A stretch of 64,000 nucleotides of DNA from JAWKWH01 sp963669285 (GCA_963669285.2 CAXXSI010000022.1:682001-746000); one strand, 5' to 3'; counted from the first letter of the stretch, positions 25,821 through 35,203 are shown. Program-made: numbers and translations. The notes: generated from the sequence alone by a model not told the origin.

Positions 25821-26744
25821 TCAGACGACTTTCGTGACCGGAGAACCACGCAGAAACCGTTCCGCGTCCAACACTTTACCGCCCGCCTTTTGCAACTGTA
25901 CCAGCCGGACGGCACCATCGCCGCAGGCAACCGACAGATCGTCAATCATTTCGCCGGGTTGGCCGCTACCGCTGGCCAGATGTGTACGCAATACTTTAAC
26001 CCGTTCCATCCGCCCGCCGATTTCCATTTCACACCAGGCACCTGGAAGCGGTGACAGGCCGCGAATGTGATTGTGAACCTCGCTGGCTGGTCTCGACCAG
26101 TCTATGCGGGTTTCGGATTTGTCGATTTTTTTGGCGTAAGTGGCACCGTCGGCTTTCTGCGGGGTCAGAACCAGCGTGTCCTTTTCGAGCGCGGCCAGGG
26201 CTTCAACCATGAGGGTCGCGACCTCTGAGGCAAGGCGGTCATGCAGTTCGCCCGCCGTCTCATCCGGGCTGATCGCCACGGGACTGTTGAGGGCCACCGG
26301 CCCAGTGTCGAGACCCTCGTCCATCTTCATGATTTGCACTGCGGTCTCTTTATCGCCGGCCATGATGGCGCGCTGGATTGGGGCGGCACCACGCCAGCGC
26401 GGTAGGGCGGAGGCATGACCGTTAAAGGCGCCGAACCTGGTGCCATGCAAGATCGGGGCGGGCAATAAAAGTCCGTAGGCAACGACGACGGCAACATCGG
26501 CCTCCAACGCTGCAAACGAACGCTGCTCGACTTCGCCTTTCAGCGAAACAGGTGTTCGCACCTCGATTCCGAGTTTCTCCGCAAGTTGTTGAACTGGCGA
26601 CTTTTTCAGCTCAAGTCCGCGACGGCCTGCCGGTCGCGGTGGCTGGCTGTAGGCCGCTACGATATCGTGACCGGCATCATGAACGGTGCGCAGCGTTTCG
26701 GCGGCGAAATCGGGTGTGCCCATAAAGATGATACGCAGTGGCAT
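25821..26744 (-). CDS. fmt: methionyl-tRNA formyltransferase
   Basis: A 307-residue Fmt that formylates Met-tRNAi using 10-formyl-tetrahydrofolate. It has the N-terminal IIFMGTPDFAAETL, the catalytic loop FNGHASALPRWRGAAPIQ (Asn, His, and the SLLPRWRG-type motif), and MKMDEGLDTGPVAL, followed by the C-terminal tRNA-binding domain. The start is set at the ATG of MPLRIIF although the frame is open for 30 more codons. It is directly followed by truA. Confidence 0.96.
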   Translation of the reverse strand: MPLRIIFMGTPDFAAETLRTVHDAGHDIVAAYSQPPRPAGRRGLELKKSPVQQLAEKLGIEVRTPVSLKGEVEQRSFAALEADVAVVVAYGLLLPAPILHGTRFGAFNGHASALPRWRGAAPIQRAIMAGDKETAVQIMKMDEGLDTGPVALNSPVAISPDETAGELHDRLASEVATLMVEALAALEKDTLVLTPQKADGATYAKKIDKSETRIDWSRPASEVHNHIRGLSPLPGAWCEMEIGGRMERVKVLRTHLASGSGQPGEMIDDLSVACGDGAVRLVQLQKAGGKVLDAERFLRGSPVTKVV

Positions 26745-27038
26745 ACGTTTTCCAGATTGCAGATTTGAGCTGCCCGCTTCAAACGGGTTTAGTCGCCCCA
26801 GGTCAAGTCTTAGGGTCGAGGTGGGGTTTACCATCTGTCACCGAAAGGAACATATTCGCTTGGAATATCGGCAAATTGCTGCTAGGGAGCCTCAATCGAG
26901 TTTCGGCCTTACGGCATGGCCCCTGCGCTTTTCGGTTTTAATACCTGCGCTTTCCGCTTTCCCCTAATCCAAGACATCGATGACTAAACGGGTGCGCAGC
27001 ATCCATATTTCTACCCTGTTCCTTGAAAGGACAATTCT

Positions 27039-27251
27039 ATGCCAAACGGAACCGTCAAGTGGTTCAATAGCCAGAAGGGCTATGGTTTCATTCAGCCTGA
27101 TGATGGCGGAAACGATGTCTTCGTTCATATCAGTGCCGTCGAGCGTGCCGGAATGATGTCGCTCAACGAAGGCCAGAAGATCGGCTTTGAAGTTGTAGCT
27201 GACCGCCGTACCGGCAAGTCATCTGCAGATAATCTGCAGGCTGTAGACTAA
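27039..27251 (+). CDS. cold-shock protein (CspA family)
   Basis: A 70-residue single cold-shock domain starting MPNGTVKWFNSQKGYGFI, with RNP1 KGYGFI and RNP2 VFVHI, an RNA/ssDNA-binding chaperone. ATG follows GAAAGGAC. The approximately 290 bases upstream, shared with the divergent fmt promoter, contain no other gene and could include the long leader usual for csp mRNAs. A strong terminator follows. Its position between def and fmt interrupts what is normally one operon in this order. Confidence 0.95.
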   Translation: MPNGTVKWFNSQKGYGFIQPDDGGNDVFVHISAVERAGMMSLNEGQKIGFEVVADRRTGKSSADNLQAVD

Positions 27252-27306
27252 ACAGTCGACTGCAGTGTGCCCGGCGGATGCCTGGTGCGTTTTCTGCAAA
27301 TAAACA

Positions 27307-27343
27307 GACCGCCCGTTCAGAAATGGACCGGGCGGTTTTTTTT
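27307..27343 (+). terminator. Rho-independent terminator after the cold-shock gene
   Basis: An 8-base-pair stem ACCGCCCG/CGGGCGGT with a 13-base loop is followed directly by a run of eight T. It ends the cold-shock transcript about 55 bases past its stop and may also shield it from the convergent def gene. Confidence 0.9.
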
Positions 27344-27375
27344 GAATCTGATTTTTGCATACCGTAGCTGCAAGA

Positions 27376-27909
27376 TTACGCAACCACGCTACGGGTTCCG
27401 CCACGTTCCTTGGCCAGTTTCTTGAACTTCTTGACCACCATGTCGCGCTTCAGCTTCGAGATGTGGTCGATAAACAGCACACCGTTGAGATGGTCGATCT
27501 CGTGCTGGAGAACCGTTGCCATCAGCCCTTCCGCCTCGGTGATCTGTTCCTCGCCTTTCCGGTCAAGGGAACGTACTGTGACGGTCGCCGGGCGTTCGAC
27601 GTCGGCATAGTAATCGGGGATCGACAGGCAGCCTTCCTCGTAAACCGACGTATCATTGCCGGTGGCGATAATTTCCGGATTGATGAAAACACGCGGGTTT
27701 TTCGGCTGGTCGTCCTTGGCGATGTCGACGACCAGCATTCTTATGGGTTCGCCGACCTGGATGGCCGCCAATCCTATACCTGGCGCATCGTACATGGTCT
27801 CAAGCATACGGTCGGCAAATTTACGCACTGAATCATCCACTTGCACGATAGGTTTTGAAACCTCGCGCAGGATCGGGTCGGGCAGCAATACGAGTGGCAT
27901 GATCGTCAT
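27376..27909 (-). CDS. def: peptide deformylase
   Basis: About 177 residues with all three deformylase motifs: GIGLAAIQVG, EEGCLSIPDYY and HEIDHLNGVLF, giving the Cys-His-His metal site and catalytic Glu. It removes the N-formyl group from nascent proteins. The start is taken as the ATG of MTIMPLVLLPDP; a TTG three codons upstream and an ATG three codons downstream are alternatives, and none has a strong ribosome site. It converges on the cold-shock gene rather than leading fmt. Confidence 0.95.
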   Translation of the reverse strand: MTIMPLVLLPDPILREVSKPIVQVDDSVRKFADRMLETMYDAPGIGLAAIQVGEPIRMLVVDIAKDDQPKNPRVFINPEIIATGNDTSVYEEGCLSIPDYYADVERPATVTVRSLDRKGEEQITEAEGLMATVLQHEIDHLNGVLFIDHISKLKRDMVVKKFKKLAKERGGTRSVVA

Positions 27910-28040
27910 GGGCGTCAACTAGGAAATCAGAGCAATACAGTCAATTATCGTTTGAAAATCAGTTTCAATCATAATGCTGTTCATGTTTTGATCTGGTGTT
28001 TCCGGCAGAATCGTATAGCGTGGCGCGCGAGGAGAGCCAT

Positions 28041-29273
28041 ATGCAGTTTGACCAACCGATTGCCATTGTCGGCGCCGCTACGATCACGCTTGGACAAGCG
28101 TTGTTGGCGGCGGGCGGCGGTTTGTGCCTGCTACTGGCAATTCTGGCGGTCGGGCTGTTTCGTGCTTCGCGGGCCCGCGCAATGGCGGCCGAGGAAGCTG
28201 CCGAGCGGGCAAGGCTTGCCGAAGAGCAGATGCGGGAGATCTTCAAGACCCAGGCCGAGATGCAAGGCCGCCTGGGCACGATGGCCGAAGTTTTCGGTTC
28301 GCGCCAGGCCGACCTCAACAAGGCGATCGGTGAACGACTGGACGGTATGACACAGCGGCTCGGACAGTCGATGAGCGAGCAGACCAAGTCGACCCATGAG
28401 AACCTGGCCAAGCTGCAGGAGCGGCTGGCGGTGATCGACACCGCGCAGAACAATATCCAGTCGCTGGCAAATCAGGTCGTGGAGCTGCAGTCCATCCTAT
28501 CCAACAAGCAGACGCGCGGCGCGTTCGGCCAAAATCGCATGGAAGCGATCATCGCCGACGGCCTGCCGATCGGCGCCTACGAGTTTCAAGCCAAACTGTC
28601 GAACGGCAATATGCCCGATTGCGTGGTCCACATGCCCAACAGCGCGCCGGTGCTGGTCATCGACGCCAAATTCCCGCTGGAGGGCTGGAATGCCATTCGC
28701 GAGGCCGGCGACGAAACCGCCTCCAAGCTGGCGGCGCAGGGTTTTCGCCGCGACATCGAAGTGCACATAAAGGCGATTGCGGAAAAATATCTCATTCCCG
28801 GCGAAACCCAGGATACGGCGTTCATGTTCGTGCCGTCGGAGTCGATCTTTGCCGACATTCACGAGAATTTCGAAAGCCTGGTTCAAAAAGCCCATCGCGC
28901 CCGCGTGGTTATCGTTTCGCCATCGCTGCTGATGTTGTCGATCCAGGTGGTGCAGGCGCTGTTGAAAGACGCACGCATGCGTGAACAGGCGCATCTGATC
29001 CAAGCCGAGGTTCTCAAACTGATGCAGGATCTAACCCGGCTTGACGACCGGGTGCGCAAACTGCAGGTGCACTTCCTGCAGGCGGGCAAGGATATCGACC
29101 AGATCATGACCTCAACCGGCAAGATCGTTCGCCGCGGCGAGAAGATCGAGGCGCTTGAATTCGATGGGACGCCGGTTGCGGACGAAGCCGATCCGCCGGC
29201 TGACAAGGTGGTCTCCGAGCCGGAAGCCGCAGATCAGCCGCGCCTGGTCAGCGTTAAGGGTGGAACCACCTGA
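28041..29273 (+). CDS. rmuC: DNA recombination protein RmuC
   Basis: A 410-residue protein with an N-terminal membrane helix (LGQALLAAGGGLCLLLAILAVG), a coiled-coil region (about residues 45-130), and the RmuC nuclease-like domain including VHMPNSAPVLVIDAKFPLEG and FMFVPSESIFADI. RmuC limits inversions between short repeats. The ATG with GGAG eight bases upstream is preferred to the more distal start of the open frame. The gene stands alone after a 110-base gap from def. Confidence 0.93.
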   Translation: MQFDQPIAIVGAATITLGQALLAAGGGLCLLLAILAVGLFRASRARAMAAEEAAERARLAEEQMREIFKTQAEMQGRLGTMAEVFGSRQADLNKAIGERLDGMTQRLGQSMSEQTKSTHENLAKLQERLAVIDTAQNNIQSLANQVVELQSILSNKQTRGAFGQNRMEAIIADGLPIGAYEFQAKLSNGNMPDCVVHMPNSAPVLVIDAKFPLEGWNAIREAGDETASKLAAQGFRRDIEVHIKAIAEKYLIPGETQDTAFMFVPSESIFADIHENFESLVQKAHRARVVIVSPSLLMLSIQVVQALLKDARMREQAHLIQAEVLKLMQDLTRLDDRVRKLQVHFLQAGKDIDQIMTSTGKIVRRGEKIEALEFDGTPVADEADPPADKVVSEPEAADQPRLVSVKGGTT

Positions 29274-29288
29274 TATCGGACCTGCCGC

Positions 29289-30296
29289 TTAAAGCCAGTT
29301 GTTGATCTTGTCGATCGTGGCCGGGTTGACCTTGACGCCGGATTTGGCTGCCCTGCGCCTTGCTGCCGCGCGACCGTCGCCCGGTACGCGCGCGCCCGGC
29401 TGATCGCGGAAATCGTCGATCAAGGCGGCGATACGATCGCCGAACAGGCCGTGCGACGTGGCGTCCGGGCTGATGGCGATGAAAAACTGACCAGTCTTTG
29501 GCGGACCGCCCTTGGTGCCGGAAAACGGGCTGGCGTGAATGCCCAGCGTCGCGCCGGTCATTGCCGCTGCCATGACCTCGACCATCAGCGCCACACCGAC
29601 GCCTTTATAGCCGCCCGATGGGGCCATCGAGCCCTTCAGCGCGATGTCGGGATCAGTCGTTGGCGTTCCGTCGGGATCCAGCGCCCAACCAGCCGGTATG
29701 GGCATGCCCTCGCGAGCGTGTTTCATGATTTCGCTCTTGGCGATGACGCTGGCGCTCTGGTCGATCAGCACGGCAATTTCACCGTCGCCGTTCGGTACCG
29801 CCAGGGAAAACGGATTTGTGCCGACCACCGGCTTGTTGCCGCCAACCGGCGCGATCGATGCCGGCGCGTTGGTGTAGCCGATACCAAGCAGCCCTTCGCG
29901 GGCCAATCGCGCTGTATGATAGCCGAGCACACCGCAGTTATAGGAATTGCTGACCGCCAGCGCGGCGATGCCCTTTTCCCGTGCGACGGGGATCAGTTGC
30001 GCAAAGCCGAGGTCGATTGCCGCATGCGCGAAACCGGTCGCGGCATCTGCGGCGATCACTGCGGGGGCAGGGCGAGTGACGACCGGATTTGCCTGCCCGT
30101 CCACCTTGCCGCATTGCACGTGTTCGCAATAGATGGGGATATAGGCCAGCCCGTGGCTGGCGACGCCGTCAGCTTCCGTTTGTGCCGTGGCGACGGCCAG
30201 TGGCTTGGCATTGTTCTGCGATGTGCCCGCAGCCACGAGTGCACGGAAAGCCAAATCCTCGATTTCGTCGAGGGTCATTACGATCATATCGTTCAT
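29289..30296 (-). CDS. Ldh family (malate/lactate dehydrogenase-type) oxidoreductase
   Basis: A 335-residue NAD(P)-dependent oxidoreductase of the type II malate/L-lactate dehydrogenase superfamily, which also contains delta1-piperideine-2-carboxylate and delta1-pyrroline-2-carboxylate reductases. Family features are ADGVASHGLAYIP with the catalytic Ser/His pair, SNSYNCGVLGYH, and KPVVGTNPFSLAVP. It is the last gene of a five-gene minus-strand operon with an aldehyde dehydrogenase and an M19 peptidase. A role in imino or hydroxy acid catabolism fits the neighbours but is inference. Confidence 0.9.
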   Translation of the reverse strand: MNDMIVMTLDEIEDLAFRALVAAGTSQNNAKPLAVATAQTEADGVASHGLAYIPIYCEHVQCGKVDGQANPVVTRPAPAVIAADAATGFAHAAIDLGFAQLIPVAREKGIAALAVSNSYNCGVLGYHTARLAREGLLGIGYTNAPASIAPVGGNKPVVGTNPFSLAVPNGDGEIAVLIDQSASVIAKSEIMKHAREGMPIPAGWALDPDGTPTTDPDIALKGSMAPSGGYKGVGVALMVEVMAAAMTGATLGIHASPFSGTKGGPPKTGQFFIAISPDATSHGLFGDRIAALIDDFRDQPGARVPGDGRAAARRRAAKSGVKVNPATIDKINNWL

Positions 30297-30329
30297 CCCG
30301 GTTGCCTGCTGTTGATGAAGGTTTGTTTG

Positions 30330-30956
30330 TCAGTCATTGTCGGTCAGGCCCGCCCCGGCGCCGGAAAGCCGCGAAGCTTCGGTTGCGGGCGCAAAAGTGG
30401 CGGCAGCAAAAGACTTGAGCTTTTCGATACTTTCCGCTTCGCCGTCTGCGACCCGGACATGCTCAACGTTTGAAACGGTGTCATCATCTGCGTCGCTCAA
30501 GAAACAGCTCGCGGATTCGCTCAGCAGGGCGTCACGCGGCGCCGATGTCTGAAAATGATCGCGTCCAAGCACGATCGAAACATCGTTCCAGACAAGCCGA
30601 CATCCGCGCTCAGGCGCGATTGTCGACAGGAACGGCGCCAGCAAAAGCGGTTGGCAGACGCGGCCTAGCCCCGCATAGGCGCAGCGATTGGCATCCATCA
30701 GTGCGGCGCCCAGTTCAATCGGACTGAATGTTCCGACCGGGTCGCTGACATTGTCGGATAGCCGTACCGGCGAAAACGTGTTGCCGGGCTCGGATTGCCA
30801 TTCCAGCAGTGCCGCCAACGCCGCGGCGCCGGGCGCACCGTGCGATTGCAGCCAGTGCACGGCAAAACCTGCCTCCTCAGCCAATCCCCAGGCAAGACCG
30901 CCGCCGCGCGCGGCCTTTGTTGCCAGTGTTTTTGTTTCAACCAGTGACCAGCTCAT
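30330..30956 (-). CDS. DUF3726 domain protein
   Basis: A 208-residue soluble protein that I assign to DUF3726 from the opening MSWSLVETKTLATKAARGGG and LAWGLAEEAGFAVHWLQSHG. It has no catalytic motif I can point to. Its ATG overlaps the stop of the 570-residue gene by four bases, so it is translationally coupled to it and presumably acts in the same pathway. No function is known. Confidence 0.8.
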   Translation of the reverse strand: MSWSLVETKTLATKAARGGGLAWGLAEEAGFAVHWLQSHGAPGAAALAALLEWQSEPGNTFSPVRLSDNVSDPVGTFSPIELGAALMDANRCAYAGLGRVCQPLLLAPFLSTIAPERGCRLVWNDVSIVLGRDHFQTSAPRDALLSESASCFLSDADDDTVSNVEHVRVADGEAESIEKLKSFAAATFAPATEASRLSGAGAGLTDND

Positions 30957-32665
30957 GATGCCTCCAAGGGTGGATAGAAAAGATCATCGGGATCGGTGTC
31001 GGCCAATTCATGCGGATAGGGCGCGTCCTGATACATGTTGATGCGAACCCAGCGGTCGGAACGCGGGTCGAATTTCGTCGCGCCAAAAAACGATAGCTTG
31101 CAGCGCAACAGATCGATCGGAAGCATGTCTGCGGCGATCGTGTTGTCACGTATTTCGGCGTAGGGAAGTCGCGATGCGATCTGGGCGCGACGGACAATGT
31201 GCCGGTGCTCTGGATGGCGAACCAGAAACTCGGCAACGGTTGCCGTTTTGTCCCAATCCTTCAGCGCCGCATGGGCTGCCGCGGCATCCCGACCGGGCGC
31301 CAGCGGCTGCTCATAGGCATCGAGGTCCTCTTCGAAGCGCTCCGCAAGGCGGGGTTCGAGTTTTTCCTCCGACACGTACCAAAGCCGGGCGCAGGCATCG
31401 CGGTCGTCAAACGGGATCTTGAGTGCCCATCCGTATATTTCTTCCAGCATCCGGCGCAGCTGCTCGACGGACATTGCGCCGTCGATACGAAAGGTGGCCG
31501 GTTCGTCGGCGGCGGTGGTTTCGGCCAGATCGTCGGCAAGGTCGGGGTGGGCGTCGATCATCAGCGAGACAATCTGCTCCTGCCCTTCGAGCGAAAGCGT
31601 ATTTTCGGCCCAACGGTAGAGCGTATCCCACGGCAGGGTTCCGGTCAGTGGATTTTGTGCCAGATACTCTGTGGTTCGTTGCAGGTCGTTTCGCAGCGCT
31701 TCGACGTCGGTTTTCTGGTGCTCACTCTCGGTAAACCACTCCTCGGCGTTGATGCGGGCACGGGCCAGCAGGTTGGCGAAGGTTGCAATCGATGCTTCGT
31801 CGGCCACATCCAGCGACCGCACGCGGGCAAGCGCGGCTTCCCTGGCGTTGATCCAGGAGTGGACAAGGGCGGGATGATTGATCAGGAACGGCGCCAGGCC
31901 GAGGCCGGTGGAATTGCCGACGCCGAAACGCCGGCGAAGATCCGGATCGATGACAACAGCCGTCTGCGGTGATCGGGACCTGGCAAGATGCTCGACCAGA
32001 TCCAGCGTAAATGCGCGAACCAGGTAAACCAACAGCAGTTCAGGCCGGAACGAACCGCCGAATTCGGGCCGGTCAGCCCATTTATCACGATCGGCCGCAC
32101 CGAACTTGCCCGAGCCGTACACCGCTGTGGTCCGCATCAGATAGCCGACGCGTTCGACCTCGTCCCTGTCGGGTTGCCTGCCGCCGGCGAGGCTTTCGAC
32201 AACGTGCTCGAACAGCCGCACGGAACGATTGGCGCGCGCCAGCGAAAACTCGGAATCGGAAATCCGGCCCGCCTCCTGAACGGGCACGTTTTTGGACAGG
32301 CGTTCGATGTCGGCTTCGGTTGGAACACCGTCGAACAGCGTGAAGGTCGCGTCCCAGGCTTCGGCGATCACGCGGTCGGAGCGCTTATCAGCGGGCAAAT
32401 CATGGCCGAAGGCGACGAGCGTGTACGTCCTGGGCTCGCCGGTTGTGCGTGTTGCCGAATAGGTGGCCACTCCAACGCCGTTTCCGTCGATGCGCCAGAT
32501 TGGCCGGTCAAACGTCCAGCGGTATTTTTTCAGGTTGCGCAGCAATGTGCGCATGAAGCTGAGGCGGCTGTGGTGAAACGCGCCCATGCGCTTCAGTTTC
32601 ATCACCAGATCCGGCGAACGCAGTTTCACGGAACCCTGATCTTTGTGAACGGCAGCTTTGGCCAT
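30953..32665 (-). CDS. unrecognised 570-residue protein in a catabolic operon
   Basis: I do not recognise this protein. It is soluble, without a signal peptide or membrane segment, acidic overall, and has no Walker, Rossmann or obvious metal motif. Notable stretches are IDGNGVGVATYSATRTTGEP near the N-terminus, VVIDPDLRRRFGVGNSTGLG near the middle, and repeated Trp/Arg/Glu-rich helices after that. It is coupled by a four-base overlap to the DUF3726 gene and starts eight bases after the M19 peptidase gene. Its central position in the operon suggests an enzyme or structural partner of the pathway, but nothing more can be said. Confidence 0.75.
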   Translation of the reverse strand: MAKAAVHKDQGSVKLRSPDLVMKLKRMGAFHHSRLSFMRTLLRNLKKYRWTFDRPIWRIDGNGVGVATYSATRTTGEPRTYTLVAFGHDLPADKRSDRVIAEAWDATFTLFDGVPTEADIERLSKNVPVQEAGRISDSEFSLARANRSVRLFEHVVESLAGGRQPDRDEVERVGYLMRTTAVYGSGKFGAADRDKWADRPEFGGSFRPELLLVYLVRAFTLDLVEHLARSRSPQTAVVIDPDLRRRFGVGNSTGLGLAPFLINHPALVHSWINAREAALARVRSLDVADEASIATFANLLARARINAEEWFTESEHQKTDVEALRNDLQRTTEYLAQNPLTGTLPWDTLYRWAENTLSLEGQEQIVSLMIDAHPDLADDLAETTAADEPATFRIDGAMSVEQLRRMLEEIYGWALKIPFDDRDACARLWYVSEEKLEPRLAERFEEDLDAYEQPLAPGRDAAAAHAALKDWDKTATVAEFLVRHPEHRHIVRRAQIASRLPYAEIRDNTIAADMLPIDLLRCKLSFFGATKFDPRSDRWVRINMYQDAPYPHELADTDPDDLFYPPLEAS

Positions 32666-32672
32666 GGGTGGA

Positions 32673-33653
32673 TCATCCTCCTGAAGGTGCGAAGCTTAGG
32701 TCGTAGAACCGAAGCCAGTTTTCCCCCATGATCCCCGCCACATCCGTGTCGGAAAATCCTTTGTTTTTAAGCGCTTCGCTTATGTTGCTGAAGTCACGAT
32801 TATCTTTGAACCACTGCGGCTGATCGGGAAATCCCGCATTGTCCGCCGAGCCTTCGCCGTAGTCGATTTCCTTGGTCCAACGGCCGACGCGCATCCATTC
32901 GACGACCGAATCCGGTTGGTCCTGGCAAAGGTCCGAGCCGATGCCGATGTGTTCGGCGCCCATCAGTTCCGCGGTCTTGGCGATCATGTCGCAGAACGAA
33001 ACCAGCGTGCAATCCGACTTGCCCTTCAGGTGATGCGGATACATGGAAAATCCGAGCATGCCGCCTGATGCGGCGAGCGCCTTTAGCACGGTATCCGATT
33101 TGTTTCGCAGTGCGGCGTGCCAAAATGCCGGATTGGCATGTGTGATCGCGATCGGCCGCTCGGATATCTCGATGGCCTCCAGTGTCGAGCGCTCCGCCGA
33201 ATGGCTCATGTCGATGACCATGCCGACGCGGTTCATTTCCCTAATCACCTGCCGGCCCATGCGGGTAATGCCCGGATCTTCGGCCTCGTAGCAGCCCGTC
33301 GCCAGGAGCGATTGATTGTTGTAGCTGAGCTGCATAAACCGTGCGCCCAACGTATGCCAGATTTCGACCAGGCCGATATCGTCTTCAATGGGGGAGGGAT
33401 TCTGGAAACCGAATACGATGGCGGTGCGTCCATCGCGCTTGGCCTGGCGCACATCACCACCGGTTTTTGCCTGGACGATCAGTTCGGGAAAGCGTTCGAA
33501 CCAGCGGTTCCATTGCTCGACATTGATGACGGTCTCGCGGAAATTCTCGTGATAGGCGATCGTGACGTGGACTGCGTCTACGCCGCCTTCGCGCATCTGC
33601 CGGAAGATCTCTTCTGACCAATTGGCGTATTGGAGATTGTCGATCAGGTGCAT
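32673..33653 (-). CDS. membrane dipeptidase (M19) family protein
   Basis: A 326-residue amidohydrolase-fold protein of the renal dipeptidase family. Metal-site elements seen are VIDMSHSAERS, PIAITHANPAFWH and HIGIGSDLCQD. The usual N-terminal HxD motif (as in DGHND) is absent; the protein starts MHLIDNLQYANWSEEIF, so two standard metal ligands appear replaced. It may be a divergent dipeptidase or a lactonase/amidase. It starts two bases after the aldehyde dehydrogenase stop and is followed after seven bases by the unknown 570-residue gene. Confidence 0.88.
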   Translation of the reverse strand: MHLIDNLQYANWSEEIFRQMREGGVDAVHVTIAYHENFRETVINVEQWNRWFERFPELIVQAKTGGDVRQAKRDGRTAIVFGFQNPSPIEDDIGLVEIWHTLGARFMQLSYNNQSLLATGCYEAEDPGITRMGRQVIREMNRVGMVIDMSHSAERSTLEAIEISERPIAITHANPAFWHAALRNKSDTVLKALAASGGMLGFSMYPHHLKGKSDCTLVSFCDMIAKTAELMGAEHIGIGSDLCQDQPDSVVEWMRVGRWTKEIDYGEGSADNAGFPDQPQWFKDNRDFSNISEALKNKGFSDTDVAGIMGENWLRFYDLSFAPSGG

Positions 33654-33655
33654 TT

Positions 33656-35107
33656 TTATTCCGGTTTCCCCGCCGAGATGTAGGCCGTTTTCACGGTGGT
33701 ATAGAACTCGCGGGCATAAGTGCCCTGCTCACGGGGACCATAAGAGCTCTCTCCGCGGCCGCCAAACGGGACGTGATAATCGGTTCCGGCAGTCGGCAAA
33801 TTGACCATCACGCAACCGGTTTTGGCATTGCGGCGGAAATGGGTGGCGCGCGCCAGCGAGGCGGTCACAATACCGGATGTAAGGCCGAAATTAGTGTCAT
33901 TGACGATCGTGAGCGCCTCATCATATGAGCCGACCTTGATGACCGAAGCGATGGGAGCGAACATTTCCTCGCGATTGATACGCATCGTATTGGTCGATCT
34001 GGCGAAGATGGCCGGCGCCATGTAATATCCCTGCGTTGCACGCTCCAATCGCTCGCCTCCGCACAACAGTTCCGCACCTTCAGACTTGCCGAGATCAATG
34101 TAGTCGAGATTGCCGTTCAACTGCTCTTCAGACACCACCGGTCCGATCTGGGTACCTTCCTCGAGCGCGTGCCCGACCTTCATGGCGTTGGCGCCGGCAA
34201 CCAGCTTGTCGACGAAGGCATCATGTACCCGCTCATGAACGACGAGACGGGACGATGCGGTGCATTTCTGCCCGGTTCCGCCAAACGCACCGCCCAGAGC
34301 GCAGGCCACTGCGATATCGAGGTCGCCATCGTCCATGACAGCAAGCGCATTCTTGGATCCCATCTCCATCTGGACCCTGGTCAGGTTTTGAATGGCAGCG
34401 GCCGCGATGCCCTTGCCGACGGGAACCGATCCGGTAAACGAAATGGCGTCGACCAACGGGCTTTCGACCAGTTTCTGTCCGACAGAACGGCCCGATCCCA
34501 TTACCAGGCTAAAAAGACCGTCGGGAATGTCCTGGCGCGCGATGATCTCGGCAAGCGCAACAGCGGAAGCCGGGGTGACATTGGCCGGTTTCCAGACGAC
34601 AGCGTTGCCAAAAGCCAACGCCGGGGCGATCTTCCAACTGGCGGTCGCGGTCGGAAAATTCCAGGGCGAGATGACGGCGACGGTTCCCACCGGTTCGCGG
34701 CGGACATCGATTTCTATGCCGTCGCGCACGCTGTCGGCCGTATCTCCGACCTGGCGCAGCACCTCCGCTGCATAGTAGGTGAAAAACTGTCCGGCGCGGT
34801 AAACTTCACCCTTGCCTTCGGCCAGCGGTTTGCCTTCTTCGCGGCTTAACAGCTCACCCAGCTCGGCTGAACGAGCGATCAGCTCATTACCGATCGCCAT
34901 CAGCGCATTGTATCGGCGTTCCAATCCCGATTGGGCCCATTCGGCCTGCGCACTACGGGCTGCGTGAAGTGTCTTGTCGAGTTGATCGCCACTGGCCTGG
35001 GCGTACAGGCCGATAACATCCGAAATGTCGGACGGATTGCGGTTTTCGATCTCGCTTTCACCGTCGGTCCACTGGCCAGCGATCAGGTTTTGATATTTTC
35101 CAGGCAT
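33656..35107 (-). CDS. aldehyde dehydrogenase (possibly 2-oxoglutarate semialdehyde type)
   Basis: A 483-residue NAD(P)-dependent aldehyde dehydrogenase, first gene of the operon. It has SPWNFPTATASWKIAPALAF, the cofactor motif FTGSVPVGKGI, the general base in VQMEMGSKNALAV, and the catalytic Cys in GGTGQKCTASSR. The sequence style resembles 2-oxoglutarate semialdehyde dehydrogenases from sugar and hydroxyproline pathways. With a downstream Ldh-family oxidoreductase and a dipeptidase, catabolism of a proline-like or sugar-acid compound is a reasonable guess, not a demonstrated one. Confidence 0.92.
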   Translation of the reverse strand: MPGKYQNLIAGQWTDGESEIENRNPSDISDVIGLYAQASGDQLDKTLHAARSAQAEWAQSGLERRYNALMAIGNELIARSAELGELLSREEGKPLAEGKGEVYRAGQFFTYYAAEVLRQVGDTADSVRDGIEIDVRREPVGTVAVISPWNFPTATASWKIAPALAFGNAVVWKPANVTPASAVALAEIIARQDIPDGLFSLVMGSGRSVGQKLVESPLVDAISFTGSVPVGKGIAAAAIQNLTRVQMEMGSKNALAVMDDGDLDIAVACALGGAFGGTGQKCTASSRLVVHERVHDAFVDKLVAGANAMKVGHALEEGTQIGPVVSEEQLNGNLDYIDLGKSEGAELLCGGERLERATQGYYMAPAIFARSTNTMRINREEMFAPIASVIKVGSYDEALTIVNDTNFGLTSGIVTASLARATHFRRNAKTGCVMVNLPTAGTDYHVPFGGRGESSYGPREQGTYAREFYTTVKTAYISAGKPE

Positions 35108-35203
35108 ACGAAATTGTTCCGTTGGGAATGGTGCGCAAATCTACAGCGCCTGAGCGAAAGTTCCACCGCTCGAGCATTCAGTCAAACTAAAATTTCTTTA
35201 TGT

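Noticed and set aside
29256..29275. GGTGGAACCACC inverted repeat at the end of rmuC as a terminator
   Set aside because: The stem is short, lies inside the coding end and has no T run.
29451..30473. Plus-strand 340-codon frame
   Set aside because: Antisense to the Ldh-family gene and part of DUF3726; no recognisable motif.
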